Shown here piece after piece: positions 21,342 to 32,265 of a stretch of 64,000 bases of DNA (the stretch's first letter is position 1; each line of letters begins with the position of its first letter). The translations under genes were made by a program, and so were the position numbers. Origin of the DNA: Polynucleobacter sp. MWH-UH23A. Its GTDB lineage: Bacteria; Pseudomonadota; Gammaproteobacteria; Burkholderiales; Burkholderiaceae. The stretch spans positions 992,001 through 1,056,000 of the forward strand of contig NZ_CP099572.1 of NCBI RefSeq assembly GCF_040409805.1. The letters run 5' to 3'. The notes beneath the pieces are model-generated. The model saw only the letters and a list, made by a program, of their open reading frames with translations, ran no database searches and was not told the DNA's origin.

Positions 21342-21530
21342 ATGCGCCTATTATTTGCCATTCTTATTGCCCTACTATCCCTTTTTTATTTCCTGCCTTT
21401 TGCGATTGCCTTCAACCGTAAGCGTGCTAACACAGGGGCTATTTTTGCCCTAAACCTGTTTTTAGGGTGGTCGCTCATTGGCTGGGTTGTGGCCCTAGTT
21501 TGGGCCCTAAAAGAAGAAAATGTAGTTTAG
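21342..21530 (+). CDS. Superinfection immunity-like small membrane protein
   Basis: 62 residues, two hydrophobic helices (about 2-24 and 33-56) separated by a basic turn NRKRANTG. The sequence FYFLPFAIAFNRKR and LNLFLGWSLIGWVVALVWAL match the Imm_superinfect family, named after the phage T4 Imm protein that blocks DNA entry of superinfecting phage. Chromosomal copies are widespread and mostly uncharacterised, so the name should not be read as a proven phage-defence role. It seems to share a transcript with the DUF2147 gene. Confidence 0.8.
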   Translation: MRLLFAILIALLSLFYFLPFAIAFNRKRANTGAIFALNLFLGWSLIGWVVALVWALKEENVV

Positions 21531-21587
21531 CGCTACCTACTAAAACCCTTAGGGTTTAAACTCTTATATAAGACTTAAATTAGTAAC

Positions 21588-21593
21588 TATAAT
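21588..21593 (+). promoter_or_regulatory. Probable -10 box for acnB
   Basis: A perfect TATAAT in the sequence AACTATAATGGG, 67 bases ahead of the acnB start. The surrounding region is AT-rich but has no good -35 match. Transcription would begin near 21600, putting the hairpin at 21604-21621 at the very start of the message. Confidence 0.4.
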
Positions 21594-21603
21594 GGGCTAA
21601 ATC

Positions 21604-21621
21604 GGGTAAAAATACCCTTTT
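21604..21621 (+). promoter_or_regulatory. Leader hairpin with T run before acnB
   Basis: GGGTA, loop AAAA, TACCC, followed by TTTT. It could be a weak terminator for the preceding small genes, or a 5' stem-loop in the acnB leader if the TATAAT at 21588 is used. The five-pair stem is short. Confidence 0.35.
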
Positions 21622-21659
21622 GGCCTGTCTTTTATCACTTTTACCGCATAGGAACCACC

Positions 21660-24245
21660 ATGTTAGACGCCTATAACGCCCAAGTTGCTGAACGTGCCGC
21701 CCTTGGCATTCCCGCTCTCCCGCTTACTAAAGATCAAGTAGCGGAATTAGTGAAGTTGCTCAAGAACCCTCCGGCAGGCAAGGAGAAAGAATTAGTTGAG
21801 CTAATCACCAACCGAGTGCCAGCTGGTGTTGACGAGGCGGCGAAGGTAAAGGCTGAGTTTTTGGATGCTGTAGCAAAAGGAACAGAAAAATCCCCACTGA
21901 TCTCGCGCGTAAAAGCTACAGAACTATTAGGCACCATGCTTGGTGGTTACAACATCAAGCCATTGGTTGAACTTCTCTCGGATGCTGAGTGTGGCTCCGC
22001 TGCTGCTGCAGCTCTAAAGAAAACCTTGTTGATGTTTGATTACTTCCACGACGTTCAGGAGCTAGCTGAAAAAGGTAATGCAAATGCTAAGGCTGTTTTA
22101 CAAAGCTGGGCTGATGCAGAGTGGTTTACAAGTCGCCCTGCTGTTCCAGAAAGCATGAAGTTGACTGTATTTAAAGTTACAGGTGAAACCAACACGGATG
22201 ACCTATCTCCAGCACCTGATGCTTGGAGTCGTCCAGACATCCCATTGCATGCAACCGTGATGCTCAAGAACCCACGTCCTGGCATTGAACCTGATGAGCC
22301 TGGTGTCCGGGGACCAATGAAGCAAATCGAAGCCTTACAAAAGAAAGGCAATTTGATCGCATACGTAGGCGACGTTGTTGGAACCGGCTCATCCCGCAAA
22401 TCCGCAACCAACTCAGTGTTGTGGTGGACCGGTGAAGATATTCCATTTGTTCCTAATAAACGTTTTGGTGGCGTTTGTTTGGGCACAAAGATTGCTCCCA
22501 TTTTCTTTAACACCATGGAAGATGCTGGAGCATTACCGATTGAATTGGATGTATCTCAAATGAATATGGGCGATGAGATTGAATTGCGCCCATATGAGGG
22601 TAAAGCGTTTAAAGATGGTAAAGAAATTGCAAGCTTCTCTCTCAAGTCCCCTGTAATTTTTGACGAAGTGCGTGCTGGTGGCCGTATTCCATTGATCGTT
22701 GGTCGTGGCTTAACTGCAAAAGCTCGCGCAGCACTGGGCTTGCCTGCCTCTACAGAATTCCGCGTCCCAGTTAGTCCGCCTGATAACAAAAAAGGTTTCA
22801 GCTTGGCGCAAAAGATGGTTGGTCGTGCATGCGGTCTACCAGAGGGTCAAGGCGTTCGCCCAGGTACCTACTGCGAACCCCATATGACAACTGTAGGCTC
22901 ACAAGATACAACGGGTCCAATGACTCGCGATGAGTTAAAAGATTTAGCCTGCTTAGGCTTCTCTGCAGATTTGGTGATGCAATCTTTCTGTCACACCTCC
23001 GCATATCCAAAACCAGTTGATATTCGCACCCACCATGAGTTACCTGCATTTATGACTAATCGTGGTGGCGTAGCATTGCGTCCAGGTGATGGCGTGATCC
23101 ATAGCTGGCTCAATCGCTTGTTACTTCCTGATACTTGTGGCACTGGTGGTGATAGCCATACTCGCTTTCCTATTGGTATCTCCTTCCCAGCAGGTTCTGG
23201 TTTGGTTGCCTTTGCAGCAGCTACTGGCGTAATGCCCCTTGATATGCCTGAATCAGTATTGGTTCGCTTCAAAGGAAAAATGCAGCCAGGCATCACATTA
23301 CGTGACCTTGTAAATGCAATTCCTCTTTATGCGATCAAAAAAGGTTTGTTAACTGTTGAAAAGCAAGGCAAGAAGAATATTTTCTCTGGTCGTATATTAG
23401 AAATCGAAGGCTTGCCAGATCTCAAGGTTGAGCAGGCATTTGAACTCTCTGATGCGTCAGCAGAGCGCTCTGCCGGCGGTTGTGCGGTTCAATTGAATAA
23501 AGAGCCTATCATCGAGTACATGCAGTCCAACATCACTTTAATGAAGTGGATGATTGCCAATGGCTACGAAGATAAACGCACTTTAGGTCGCCGCATCAAA
23601 GCAATGGAAGCTTGGATTGCAAAGCCTGAATTACTCAAGGCCGATGAAAACGCAGACTATGCCGAGATCATTGAAATCGATATGAACGATATCAAAGAGC
23701 CAATCCTAGCCTGCCCTAACGATCCAGATGATGTGAAGTTCCTCTCTGAAGTTGCTGGCGAGAAAATCGATGAAGTATTTATCGGTTCTTGCATGACCAA
23801 TATTGGCCACTTCCGTGCTGCAGGTAAAGTGCTTGAAGGCAAATCAGATATCCCAACACGCTTGTGGATTGCGCCTCCTACCAAGATGGATCAAATGGTT
23901 CTAACTGAAGAAGGTTACTACGGCATTTTGGGTCGTACTGGTGCACGCATGGAAACCCCAGGTTGCTCACTATGTATGGGTAATCAAGCGCAAATCCGTA
24001 AGGGCTCTACTGCTGTTTCAACTTCAACACGTAATTTCCCAAATCGTCTTGGTATAGATACACGCGTATTCTTGGCTTCTGCTGAGTTGGCATCTGTAGC
24101 AGCCCTTTTAGGACGCTTACCAACTCCAAAAGAATATTTGGAGCAAGTAGAGTCTCTTAATGCGAAATCAGCCGAAGTTTATCGTTATATGAACTTTGAC
24201 AAGATCAAGTCATTTAGCGAAGTAGCCGACACCGTTTCGGTTTAA
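21660..24245 (+). CDS. acnB: Aconitate hydratase B
   Basis: 861 residues with the AcnB order of domains: an N-terminal HEAT-like region, the swivel domain moved to the N-terminal half ([31 protein letters not shown]), then the [4Fe-4S] catalytic domains. Cluster cysteines are visible in [11 protein letters not shown] and CSLCMGNQ. It isomerises citrate and isocitrate in the TCA cycle and, in E. coli, binds mRNA when its cluster is lost. Ribosome site AGGA lies about eight bases before the ATG. A strong terminator follows. Confidence 0.97.
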   Translation: MLDAYNAQVAERAALGIPALPLTKDQVAELVKLLKNPPAGKEKELVELITNRVPAGVDEAAKVKAEFLDAVAKGTEKSPLISRVKATELLGTMLGGYNIKPLVELLSDAECGSAAAAALKKTLLMFDYFHDVQELAEKGNANAKAVLQSWADAEWFTSRPAVPESMKLTVFKVTGETNTDDLSPAPDAWSRPDIPLHATVMLKNPRPGIEPDEPGVRGPMKQIEALQKKGNLIAYVGDVVGTGSSRKSATNSVLWWTGEDIPFVPNKRFGGVCLGTKIAPIFFNTMEDAGALPIELDVSQMNMGDEIELRPYEGKAFKDGKEIASFSLKSPVIFDEVRAGGRIPLIVGRGLTAKARAALGLPASTEFRVPVSPPDNKKGFSLAQKMVGRACGLPEGQGVRPGTYCEPHMTTVGSQDTTGPMTRDELKDLACLGFSADLVMQSFCHTSAYPKPVDIRTHHELPAFMTNRGGVALRPGDGVIHSWLNRLLLPDTCGTGGDSHTRFPIGISFPAGSGLVAFAAATGVMPLDMPESVLVRFKGKMQPGITLRDLVNAIPLYAIKKGLLTVEKQGKKNIFSGRILEIEGLPDLKVEQAFELSDASAERSAGGCAVQLNKEPIIEYMQSNITLMKWMIANGYEDKRTLGRRIKAMEAWIAKPELLKADENADYAEIIEIDMNDIKEPILACPNDPDDVKFLSEVAGEKIDEVFIGSCMTNIGHFRAAGKVLEGKSDIPTRLWIAPPTKMDQMVLTEEGYYGILGRTGARMETPGCSLCMGNQAQIRKGSTAVSTSTRNFPNRLGIDTRVFLASAELASVAALLGRLPTPKEYLEQVESLNAKSAEVYRYMNFDKIKSFSEVADTVSV

Positions 24246-24277
24246 GCATAATAAGTCAACACAGTCGGCTTAACAAT

Positions 24278-24305
24278 AAAAAGGCGATCACATGATCGCC
24301 TTTTT
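24278..24305. terminator. Bidirectional rho-independent terminator
   Basis: AAAAAGGCGATC, loop ACAT, GATCGCCTTTTT, with T runs on both strands. It lies 33 bases after acnB and 30 bases before the end of the convergent spermidine-synthase-like gene, and can serve both. Confidence 0.88.
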
Positions 24306-24334
24306 ATTTACCCATAAATTATTAACAATTAAAT

Positions 24335-25090
24335 TTAGATATTGAGCTTAGTATCTTGACGAGCGTTGGCTCTACGAAGGCCTGATACCCACGTACTTGT
24401 TGGCAACCCAGTCTTCTCCATAATCAACTTCGCACGTTTTGCAACATCTTTCCATTCCACAACTAACGGCGGACCTTTGAATGCCATAGCTACTACATTG
24501 CAATCATGTGACTCAGGAAATAATAAAACCCGATCATCAAAAGCTTCGCAGATGTTCCTGAGATTGGTATCAAAGCTCTTATGTCGTGAAAACAGGTTCA
24601 CTGTCATTACGCCAGGGCTTTTAAGAATATCGCAACAGCCCTTATAGAAGTCAAGCGAGCTAGCAGCTGGTCCATCGCAAATGGCATCATACAAATCTAC
24701 TTGTACAGCATCAAATTGATTCCAATTTCGACTTGACTTGACAAATGCTTTAGCGTCAGTTTGTAGGGTTTCTAATCTACGATCATCATCAGGGGTGAAA
24801 AACATGGAGCGTGCAGACACTATAACTGCCGGATTTAATTCCACAACTGTGGTTTTAACTGCTGCGCAATGGCGATGCTGAAACTTGGTCAAAGCACCTG
24901 TTCCAAGGCCTAATTGAGCAACCCTCATTCCCGGCTTTGTTTCAAGGAAAAGCAGCCAAGCCATCATCTGTTGGTTATATTCAAGATAGATTTCGTCAGG
25001 ATCACGAATGCGCATTGCTCCTTGGATTAAATCTGTTCCAAAGTGCAAATACCGAATACCCCCGCTTTCGGAGAAGGTTACTGGTTCCAT
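24335..25090 (-). CDS. Spermidine synthase-like protein
   Basis: 251 residues with an aminopropyltransferase/methyltransferase Rossmann fold: RVAQLGLGTGAL in the nucleotide loop, VELNPAVI, and DAVQVDLYDA. The glycine-rich GGGDG motif of genuine spermidine synthases is replaced by GLGTGAL and no polyamine gene is nearby, so the natural reaction is uncertain; many such proteins are annotated spermidine synthase by fold alone. ATG at 25090 is preferred to a TTG at 25099. The start is 11 bases after the purL stop, so it probably travels with purL. Confidence 0.7.
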   Translation of the reverse strand: MEPVTFSESGGIRYLHFGTDLIQGAMRIRDPDEIYLEYNQQMMAWLLFLETKPGMRVAQLGLGTGALTKFQHRHCAAVKTTVVELNPAVIVSARSMFFTPDDDRRLETLQTDAKAFVKSSRNWNQFDAVQVDLYDAICDGPAASSLDFYKGCCDILKSPGVMTVNLFSRHKSFDTNLRNICEAFDDRVLLFPESHDCNVVAMAFKGPPLVVEWKDVAKRAKLIMEKTGLPTSTWVSGLRRANARQDTKLNI

Positions 25091-25101
25091 TGCTAGCAAG
25101 A

Positions 25102-28100
25102 TTATTTAGCCCAAACGCGAGCGTTACGGAATAAACGTAACCATGGACTAGCGCCATCAGGCGCATCAAGCCACTCTGGGGGGCACCAACTCATTTGCGC
25201 GGCTCGGAACACACGCTCTGGATGAGGCATCATCACCGTGAAGCGACCATCCGGAGTGGTTACTCCCGTTAGACCGCCTGGCGAGCCATTTGGATTCATG
25301 GGATATATCTCGGTTGGTTTACCGACATGATCTACAAAGCGTAGTGCAGATAAACCTTGGCTTTCAATTTTCCCCAGGTTACCTTGCTGGCTGAAATTGG
25401 CAAACCCTTCACCATGAGCAATAGCAATTGGTAACTGACTGCCTTCCATGCCTTGCGTAAAGATCGATGGAGATGACAATACCTCAGCCATGACTAAGCG
25501 TGCCTCATACTGCTCTGATTGATTACGAGTAAATTTAGGCCATGCTTCGGCACCTGGAATGATTCCCGCAAGGTTGCTCATCATCTGGCAACCGTTACAA
25601 ACACCTAAAGCAAAACTATCCTGGCGATTGAAGAATTTTTCAAATTGATCACGCAATTGCTGGTTAAACAAAATGGTCTTTGCCCAACCCTCACCCGCAC
25701 CAAGAACATCTCCATAACTGAATCCACCGCAGGCAATTAAACCCCTGAATTCATCTAGCTTGGCTTTACCGCTTAAAAGATCTGACATATGCACGTCGAA
25801 GCTATCAAAACCAGCCCAGTTAATGGCATAAGCCATTTCGACGTGTGAGTTCACACCCTGCTCACGCAAAATTGCTACTTTAGGTCTAGCGTTTTTATTG
25901 ATAAACGGCGCAGATACATCATCGGCAATATCGAACGTCAATTTAGGTGACATGCCAGGGTCGCCTAGGTTGTCTAATAGCGCAAACTCTGAATCAGCGC
26001 AGTCTGGGTTGTCGCGCATACGAGCAATTTGATAGCTCGTATTGGCCCACATTTTCTGCAATACCTCACGAGGTTCAGAAAAAATTTTCTTTGCATCACG
26101 CCAAATTTCAATGTGGCCATTTGTATTAGGTTTCCCAATAACATGGCTATATGCGCTTAGGCCAAGCTTACGCAATGTAGCAAATACAGCATCACGATCT
26201 TCCCTGCGAACCTGTATGACAGCACCAAGCTCCTCATTAAATAATGCACGCATGGTTTGTTCATGACGACGTCCAGAAACTTGTTGTGCCCAGTTTTTAG
26301 CATCACCATGATCGGGTTCTTGGCCGGCATCAACCGCAATCATGTCTACATTAATAGAGATGCCAGTGTGAGATGCAAAAGCCATCTCTGATATACATGC
26401 TAGCAAACCACCATCAGAACGGTCATGGTATGCAAGTAATTGGTTGTTTTTACGAAGCTCAATGATGGCGGCAGCAAGATTCTTGAGATCTTCAGGATGA
26501 TCAAGGTCTGGAGCAGTCTTGCCTGACTGATTTAGTACCTGCGAAAAAATGCTGCCAGCCATGCGATTTTTACCACGGCCCAAATCAATCAAAATCAATT
26601 CTGTTTCCAGAGGCGAGCCATCTGAATTATTGAGCTTAAGTAAAGGAGTTGTAGTTTTGCGAACATCATGCACTGAAGCAAATGCAGAAATGATCAAAGA
26701 AACTGGAGCAACCACCTTCTTGGCTTGACCGCCCTCTTTCCACTCGGTAGCCATCGACAAGGAATCTTTACCCACAGGAATTGAAATCCCAAGGGCAGGA
26801 CAAAGCTCCATACCAACTGCTTTAACAGAGTCATAAAGCTTTGCATCTTCACCGGGCACACCACAAGCCGCCATCCAGTTTGCGGAAAGCTTGACATCCT
26901 CTATTCGATTAATGTCAGCGGCCAATAAATTGGTTATAGCCTCACCAACTGCCATTCGGGCAGCGGCTGGGGCATCAATCACCGCAACTGGAGTGCGCTC
27001 GCCCATGGACATCGCTTCACCACGATACCCATTGTAATCCATCATAGTGACAGCACAATCTGCCACTGGTACTTGCCAAGGACCGACAAACTGATCGCGT
27101 GCATTTAAACCGCCAACCGTACGGTCGCCAATCGTAATAAGAAATGATTTGCTGGCAACTGTTGGTTGTTGAAGTACCCAGGCAATAGATTGAGCCAAAT
27201 CCGCATCTGTTATGTCAAGCTCTGAAAACGATTGGTGCTCACGTTTAACATCTCGGTGCATGCGTGGCGGTTTGCCCAACAAAACCTCCATGGGCATATC
27301 AATTGGCAAAGCATTCTCGGAACCTGCAGGCTGCTTCGAATCAAGTAATCGCAATTGGCGTTCTTGAGTTGCCTCACCCACTACCGCAAACGGGCAACGT
27401 TCACGCTCGCAGAAGGATCTAAATAAGTCTAAGTCTTTAGCTTCTATGGCTAATACATAGCGCTCTTGAGACTCGTTACACCAGATCTCCGCAGGACTCA
27501 TGCCACTTTCCTCAAGCGGCACACTGCGCAACTTAAATTGAGCACCCAATCCTGCGCCATCAGCTAACTCAGGGAAAGCGTTGGATAGACCACCAGCGCC
27601 AACGTCATGAATGGACACAATTGGATTTTGATCACCCAATGCACGGCAGGCATTAATCACTTCTTGAGCGCGACGCTCCATTTCTGGATTACCACGTTGT
27701 ACTGAATCAAAGTCGAGATCCGCAGTATTTGTGCCAGTAGCAACAGAGCTACCTGTCGCCCCTCCCATACCAATACGCATTCCAGGACCGCCCAGCTGAA
27801 TCAATAAATGGCCAGGCTGAATGTTTTTCTTATGTGTGTGAATCGAATCAATACTTCCAATACCACCCGCAATCATGATGGGCTTATGGTAGCCACGACG
27901 TAAGCCACCAAGCGTCTGCTCAAATACACGAAAGTAGCCACCCAAAATAGGTCTGCCGAACTCATTATTAAATGCGGCGCCACCAAGCGGGCCTTCGGTC
28001 ATGATTTGTAACGGTGTTGCAATACGCTCAGGCTTTCCATACCGCTCTTCTTCCCATGGAAGATTGGTGCCAGGAATATTGAGGTTTGAAACAGAAAAAC

Positions 28101-29139
28101 CAGTCAATCCAGCTTTTGGACGACCGCCAATACCAGTAGCACCTTCATCACGAATTTCACCGCCTGCGCCGGTTGAGGCACCAGGAAAAGGAGCAATTGC
28201 CGTTGGGTGATTATGTGTTTCCACCTTCATCAAAGTGTGAACAAGGCGAGTATCTTTTACGTAGCGGTGTTCATTGCCTTGCGGCGCCCATGTCTCTGCT
28301 TCACATCCGGCCATAATGGCTGAGTTATCTGAATAGGCAACAATCGTGCCTTCTGACTGCAATTGATGCGTATAGCGAATCATGGCAAACAAAGATTTAT
28401 CTTGATCTTCGCCATCAATCGTCCAGCTTGAATTGAAAATCTTATGACGGCAGTGTTCGCTATTAGCTTGCGCAAACATCATTAACTCTACATCGCTTGG
28501 ATTGCGATTGAGTCGTTCAAAATTTTCCGCAAGGTAACTTATTTCATCATCTGACAAGGCTAAACCAAGCTCTTGATTCGCCTTGTCTAAGGCCGCTCTG
28601 CCCTCGCTTAGCACTGGAATGCGCGCTAAAGGACGATCATCTAATGTTTGATATAGCTGATTAGCCGATTCGACAGAATCAATCACTGACTCCGTCATAC
28701 GATCGTGAATCGCTGCCAAGACAAGCTGGTGTTGCTCAGTATTTAAAGGCTTTTTTGATTTCCACGAAAACTGAATTCCTCGCTCAATTCTCAAAACATC
28801 TAATCCACATTGCCGAGCAATATCAGTTGCCTTGCTAGCCCAAGGTGAAACAGTGCCAAAACGAGGAATAACAATTGCGACTTGAATATCGCCTGCGCCT
28901 TTTCCAAACAGAGACTTTCCAGCAGACAACTGGGAAACGAAAGGCTGGCCATAAGTTAAAAGATTTTGAAGAACTTGTTCTTTATCCAATCCAATCTTTT
29001 CTTCAGACCAGATGAAGTGTAAAAATTGCGCCTCAATTGATTCAAGCTCTATTCCTTGTGATCTTAAGGAGGCTAGAAGACGCTGTTGGCGGAAGGCGGA
29101 AAGCGCAGTTGCGCCGGTCAAAAAGTGAAAAAAGGACAT
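25102..29139 (-). CDS. purL: Phosphoribosylformylglycinamidine synthase (large, single-chain)
   Basis: 1345 residues: the fused form of FGAM synthase used by proteobacteria, with the N-terminal PurS-like part, two AIRS-type domains ([51 protein letters not shown]) and a C-terminal glutaminase with its cysteine in GVCNGCQMM and a MMPHPER end. It performs the ATP- and glutamine-dependent fourth step of purine synthesis. Complete. Downstream of ybbA by 21 bases. Confidence 0.98.
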   Translation of the reverse strand: MSFFHFLTGATALSAFRQQRLLASLRSQGIELESIEAQFLHFIWSEEKIGLDKEQVLQNLLTYGQPFVSQLSAGKSLFGKGAGDIQVAIVIPRFGTVSPWASKATDIARQCGLDVLRIERGIQFSWKSKKPLNTEQHQLVLAAIHDRMTESVIDSVESANQLYQTLDDRPLARIPVLSEGRAALDKANQELGLALSDDEISYLAENFERLNRNPSDVELMMFAQANSEHCRHKIFNSSWTIDGEDQDKSLFAMIRYTHQLQSEGTIVAYSDNSAIMAGCEAETWAPQGNEHRYVKDTRLVHTLMKVETHNHPTAIAPFPGASTGAGGEIRDEGATGIGGRPKAGLTGFSVSNLNIPGTNLPWEEERYGKPERIATPLQIMTEGPLGGAAFNNEFGRPILGGYFRVFEQTLGGLRRGYHKPIMIAGGIGSIDSIHTHKKNIQPGHLLIQLGGPGMRIGMGGATGSSVATGTNTADLDFDSVQRGNPEMERRAQEVINACRALGDQNPIVSIHDVGAGGLSNAFPELADGAGLGAQFKLRSVPLEESGMSPAEIWCNESQERYVLAIEAKDLDLFRSFCERERCPFAVVGEATQERQLRLLDSKQPAGSENALPIDMPMEVLLGKPPRMHRDVKREHQSFSELDITDADLAQSIAWVLQQPTVASKSFLITIGDRTVGGLNARDQFVGPWQVPVADCAVTMMDYNGYRGEAMSMGERTPVAVIDAPAAARMAVGEAITNLLAADINRIEDVKLSANWMAACGVPGEDAKLYDSVKAVGMELCPALGISIPVGKDSLSMATEWKEGGQAKKVVAPVSLIISAFASVHDVRKTTTPLLKLNNSDGSPLETELILIDLGRGKNRMAGSIFSQVLNQSGKTAPDLDHPEDLKNLAAAIIELRKNNQLLAYHDRSDGGLLACISEMAFASHTGISINVDMIAVDAGQEPDHGDAKNWAQQVSGRRHEQTMRALFNEELGAVIQVRREDRDAVFATLRKLGLSAYSHVIGKPNTNGHIEIWRDAKKIFSEPREVLQKMWANTSYQIARMRDNPDCADSEFALLDNLGDPGMSPKLTFDIADDVSAPFINKNARPKVAILREQGVNSHVEMAYAINWAGFDSFDVHMSDLLSGKAKLDEFRGLIACGGFSYGDVLGAGEGWAKTILFNQQLRDQFEKFFNRQDSFALGVCNGCQMMSNLAGIIPGAEAWPKFTRNQSEQYEARLVMAEVLSSPSIFTQGMEGSQLPIAIAHGEGFANFSQQGNLGKIESQGLSALRFVDHVGKPTEIYPMNPNGSPGGLTGVTTPDGRFTVMMPHPERVFRAAQMSWCPPEWLDAPDGASPWLRLFRNARVWAK

Positions 29140-29160
29140 CCCTAGATTATAAGGTTTTAC

Positions 29161-29835
29161 CTACACCAAACGTCCGCCCCGCAGGTGGATTTGACGTTGA
29201 CACCTGCCAGCCAAGGCTGGGTCATGGGTGACCAATATCAAGGTAGATTGGTTGGCCTGATTTAGGTCAAAAAGTAGATCAATGACCCTTTTACCACTAG
29301 ACTCATCCAGGCTTCCCGTGGGCTCATCCGCAAAGAGGATCTTGGGTTTTGTAATGAAGGCTCGTGCCAGCGCTACACGTTGTTGCTCGCCCCCAGAAAG
29401 GGTTTTTGGGGAATGATTAAGGCGATCTTGGAGGCCAACCCTCTCTAGACAGGCTTTAGCATCACAGAACGCATTTGGATTGCCCTGCATTTGGGCTGGC
29501 AAGGCAACATTCTCTAGAGCCGTCAAATGAGATAGCAACTGAAATGACTGAAACACAAATCCTATGTGCTCGCCTCGTAATCTTGCCCTACCATCTTCAT
29601 CTAGTTCGCCTAGATTTTGCCCCATTAAGATGACATATCCCGAGCTGGGAAGATCCAATCCAGCCATTATGCCAAGCAAAGTGCTCTTACCAGATCCCGA
29701 TGCACCAGTAATAGCAACGCTCTCGCCATGATCTATAGCAAAGTTAATGTCGTGCAAAATTGACAAAACACCATCGCTTGATGAAACTTCTTTATCAAGG
29801 TGGTTGGCGATAAGAGCCTTTGCGGAAATAGTCAT
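29161..29835 (-). CDS. ybbA: ABC transporter ATP-binding protein, LolD/YbbA type
   Basis: 224 residues. Walker [11 protein letters not shown]-loop [13 protein letters not shown] signature [14 protein letters not shown], Walker [13 protein letters not shown] and the switch histidine in LVTHDP are all present. The divergent pairing with tesA is the E. coli ybbA-tesA arrangement. In E. coli the permease YbbP follows ybbA; here the next gene is purL, so no membrane partner is encoded next to it. Its ATG is only two bases from the divergent tesA ATG. Confidence 0.88.
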   Translation of the reverse strand: MTISAKALIANHLDKEVSSSDGVLSILHDINFAIDHGESVAITGASGSGKSTLLGIMAGLDLPSSGYVILMGQNLGELDEDGRARLRGEHIGFVFQSFQLLSHLTALENVALPAQMQGNPNAFCDAKACLERVGLQDRLNHSPKTLSGGEQQRVALARAFITKPKILFADEPTGSLDESSGKRVIDLLFDLNQANQSTLILVTHDPALAGRCQRQIHLRGGRLV

Positions 29836-29837
29836 AT

Positions 29838-30497
29838 ATGCATCAAAAACGTATAGCCAAACTAATTGAACAATGTACTCTAACTAGTATAGTTTGCCTG
29901 TTATTTGCATTCAGCTCTTGGGTAAGCGCCAATCCGGTCATCTTGGTCTTGGGAGACAGCCTTTCGGCAGAATATGGCCTACCGCGTGGAAGTGGTTGGG
30001 TAAAACAGCTCGAACAAGAATTACATAAACAAAAAAGTAACTGGTCAGTATTTAATGCCAGCATCAGCGGGGAAACAAGTTCTGGCGGACTTACAAGGCT
30101 ACCTACTCTCCTAGAATCCAAAAAACCTGAAATTGTGTTTTTGGAGTTAGGCGCAAATGATGCTTTACGCGGCTTAACGATTGAACAGACCAAAGACAAT
30201 CTACAAAAAATGATTCAGCTGTCTAAACGTTCTGGTGCAAAGGTGCTGCTATTTGGCATGCAGATACCACCAAACTATGGACAGCAGTACACCAAACAAT
30301 TTAAAGATTTATATCCTATGCTTGCATCACAAGAAGGTATTCAACTTCTGCCATTTTTTTTGGATGGCGTAGCTCAGAGTAAGGATTTATTTCAGGCGGA
30401 TAACATTCATCCAAATGTTGCAGCCCAATCAATTCTCTTTAAAAACGTATGGGGCGCTATGGCCCCATACCAGTTAATACTATCTCCAAAAAGATAA
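29838..30497 (+). CDS. tesA: Arylesterase / thioesterase I (GDSL hydrolase)
   Basis: 219 residues. A signal peptide (residues 1-31, ending WVSA) is followed by the SGNH-hydrolase blocks: GDSLS with the nucleophile serine, NASISGETSSGG, ELGANDALRG, and the C-terminal D-x-x-H as DNIHPN. A periplasmic multifunctional esterase/thioesterase/lysophospholipase in E. coli. The first ATG lies two bases from the ybbA start; the basic stretch KRIAK after it fits a signal peptide, so I keep it. Convergent with ppiD. Confidence 0.92.
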   Translation: MHQKRIAKLIEQCTLTSIVCLLFAFSSWVSANPVILVLGDSLSAEYGLPRGSGWVKQLEQELHKQKSNWSVFNASISGETSSGGLTRLPTLLESKKPEIVFLELGANDALRGLTIEQTKDNLQKMIQLSKRSGAKVLLFGMQIPPNYGQQYTKQFKDLYPMLASQEGIQLLPFFLDGVAQSKDLFQADNIHPNVAAQSILFKNVWGAMAPYQLILSPKR

Positions 30498-30504
30498 TTT
30501 AGAA

Positions 30505-31968
30505 TTAACTACCCGATCCAGTAGAGAGGGGTTTTAGAGGATTGATCACTTTTACACTTGCGGCATCACGCCAGTAAGACATAAATCCTGCAAATTCAGA
30601 TTGCGCTGCAAGCGCTTGTATTTGCTGAGCCTGGGCCTTATGAACCTTGGGGTCCACGCTAGTTGGTTGACGGACCTGGTCAACACGGTACAGAGTTACA
30701 CCAACCCCAGGATTACTTACTGAAACTACGGCTGGAAATTTATCTGGACTAATTGACATCACATCATCTAAAGCAGGACCCACTAAATTGGAGGGCTTGT
30801 TGCGAGATGCCCAGACAGGCGTTGCAAAACCAGCGGCGTTTTTAGGATCTTTTTCAAGCGCAGAAAATTTATCGGCAGCAGCGGCAACAGCGAGTTTTTC
30901 AGCAGCGCGCTGACTTACTTGTCGCTTCACTTCACTTGCAACATCCTTAAAAGGAAGAATTTGTGCCGGATGAAAAGTGACCACTCGAGCGGATACAAAA
31001 ACTCCTGGTGAAGTTTGAACGGTCTCAGTGTTACGTTTATTTTTTATCGCTTCGTCACCAAACAGAGACTGAACCACTTTAGGATTAGCCAGGGGATGAT
31101 CTTTCGATACACCGGTGGGACCAGAGCGAGTCATGCCCTTTTGGGTTTGAACAGTCAGCTTTAACTTATCAGCGGCTGGCTTCAAGCTGTCTGACTGATC
31201 ATAAGTCATATTGGCGAATTGATCGGCCTTCTCACTAAATACTTTGGCATCTTCTTTAGGATCGGCTTTAAGTACGATGTATTCAACATCCACATACTCA
31301 GGACTTTCAAATAACTTACTATTCGCGTTGTAGAAGGTCTGAAGTTCCTCTTGCGTTGGATTTACCTTGCTTAAAAAATCCTTTGCATTAAAGGATAAGG
31401 ATTGCACCTGACGCTCGGTTTCATATAGCGTAGAAATGACTTCGGATAATTTTGGTGTTCCAATCTCAGTACGCGCAACAGAGTTAACCAATTGATTAAT
31501 CTTTAAATCAAAAGCTTGACTTGCGTAGAACTGCTCTTCATTTAAGCCATTGCTAGCAAGTAACTGTTTAAAACGTACATCATCAAAGCTACCATCTTGA
31601 CGATATAAGGCACGAATTTGAGGGATGCCCTGTAAACTTTTGATCAGAGCCTCTTTGCCAACTTGCAAACGTAAATTTTGCACAGCAAATCCAAGGATGC
31701 GTTGTTGCAGTAATTCATTTAGGATGGCTTGACGAAACTGCAAGCTTTGCGCAATTTGCAAATTACCGCCAACCCTCTCCGCTTGACGTTTAGCTGCGTT
31801 ATCAACCTCTTGTGCAGTAATTGGTTTTCCACTTACCTTCACCAAATCAGTTTCCTTGTCCATAAAACTGGAGTAGCTAGAAATTCCAAACATCACAAAT
31901 GATGGGACGATAAACAGCATGAGAACCAATTGAAGTATTTTTTGGTGTTTACGAACGGTATCAAACAT
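30505..31968 (-). CDS. ppiD: Periplasmic peptidyl-prolyl isomerase PpiD (SurA N-terminal type)
   Basis: 487 residues. One membrane helix at about residues 12-32 anchors it to the inner membrane, followed by a SurA-like N-terminal chaperone region (VSGKPITAQEVDNAAKRQAERVG) and a PpiC/rotamase-like region and C-terminal helices. Compared with E. coli PpiD (about 620 residues) it is shorter, as in other betaproteobacteria. It assists folding of exported proteins. Downstream of lon and tRNA-Val, echoing the lon-hupB-ppiD order of enterics without hupB. Confidence 0.9.
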   Translation of the reverse strand: MFDTVRKHQKILQLVLMLFIVPSFVMFGISSYSSFMDKETDLVKVSGKPITAQEVDNAAKRQAERVGGNLQIAQSLQFRQAILNELLQQRILGFAVQNLRLQVGKEALIKSLQGIPQIRALYRQDGSFDDVRFKQLLASNGLNEEQFYASQAFDLKINQLVNSVARTEIGTPKLSEVISTLYETERQVQSLSFNAKDFLSKVNPTQEELQTFYNANSKLFESPEYVDVEYIVLKADPKEDAKVFSEKADQFANMTYDQSDSLKPAADKLKLTVQTQKGMTRSGPTGVSKDHPLANPKVVQSLFGDEAIKNKRNTETVQTSPGVFVSARVVTFHPAQILPFKDVASEVKRQVSQRAAEKLAVAAAADKFSALEKDPKNAAGFATPVWASRNKPSNLVGPALDDVMSISPDKFPAVVSVSNPGVGVTLYRVDQVRQPTSVDPKVHKAQAQQIQALAAQSEFAGFMSYWRDAASVKVINPLKPLSTGSGS

Positions 31969-32077
31969 GAATATTCTGGCTATTAAAGTTAGGCAATAAA
32001 GCGTGCAACTTTAAGAGTTTACTAGGCTATGGGAATTCAGAGAATAAAGCCAAGAACGGGCTTTAGATGTAAATATT

Positions 32078-32153
32078 TGGTGGGCGCTGAGAGGCTCGAA
32101 CTCCCGACATTCTGCGTGTAAGGCAGACGCTCTACCAACTGAGCTAAGCGCCC
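32078..32153 (-). tRNA. tRNA-Val (TAC)
   Basis: 76 bases with encoded CCA. Acceptor GGGCGCT pairs with AGCGCCC; anticodon loop CTTACAC gives TAC; T arm contains AGTTCGAGCC. It stands alone between lon and ppiD. A possible -10 box TACAAT lies on the same strand about 19 bases ahead. Confidence 0.97.
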
Positions 32154-32198
32154 CAAATCATTACAGCTGAGATTGTAACCTAAGCGCGGAATTCTTGA

Positions 32199-32242
32199 TT
32201 AAAAAACGCTAAATCCAGCAACTTAAATAGCTGAATTTAGCG
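32199..32242 (-). terminator. Rho-independent terminator of lon
   Basis: On the minus strand CGCTAAATTCAGC and GCTGGATTTAGCG form a 13-pair stem with one G-T pair, loop of ten bases, followed by TTTTTT. It lies 24 bases after the lon stop and separates lon from tRNA-Val. Confidence 0.9.
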
Positions 32243-32265
32243 CCTAGATGCAAGTAAATAAAGAG

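Noticed and set aside
22055..22516. 153-residue antisense frame inside acnB
   Set aside because: It is a shadow of the acnB codons; the opposite frame encodes a conserved aconitase domain and nothing in this frame resembles a known protein.
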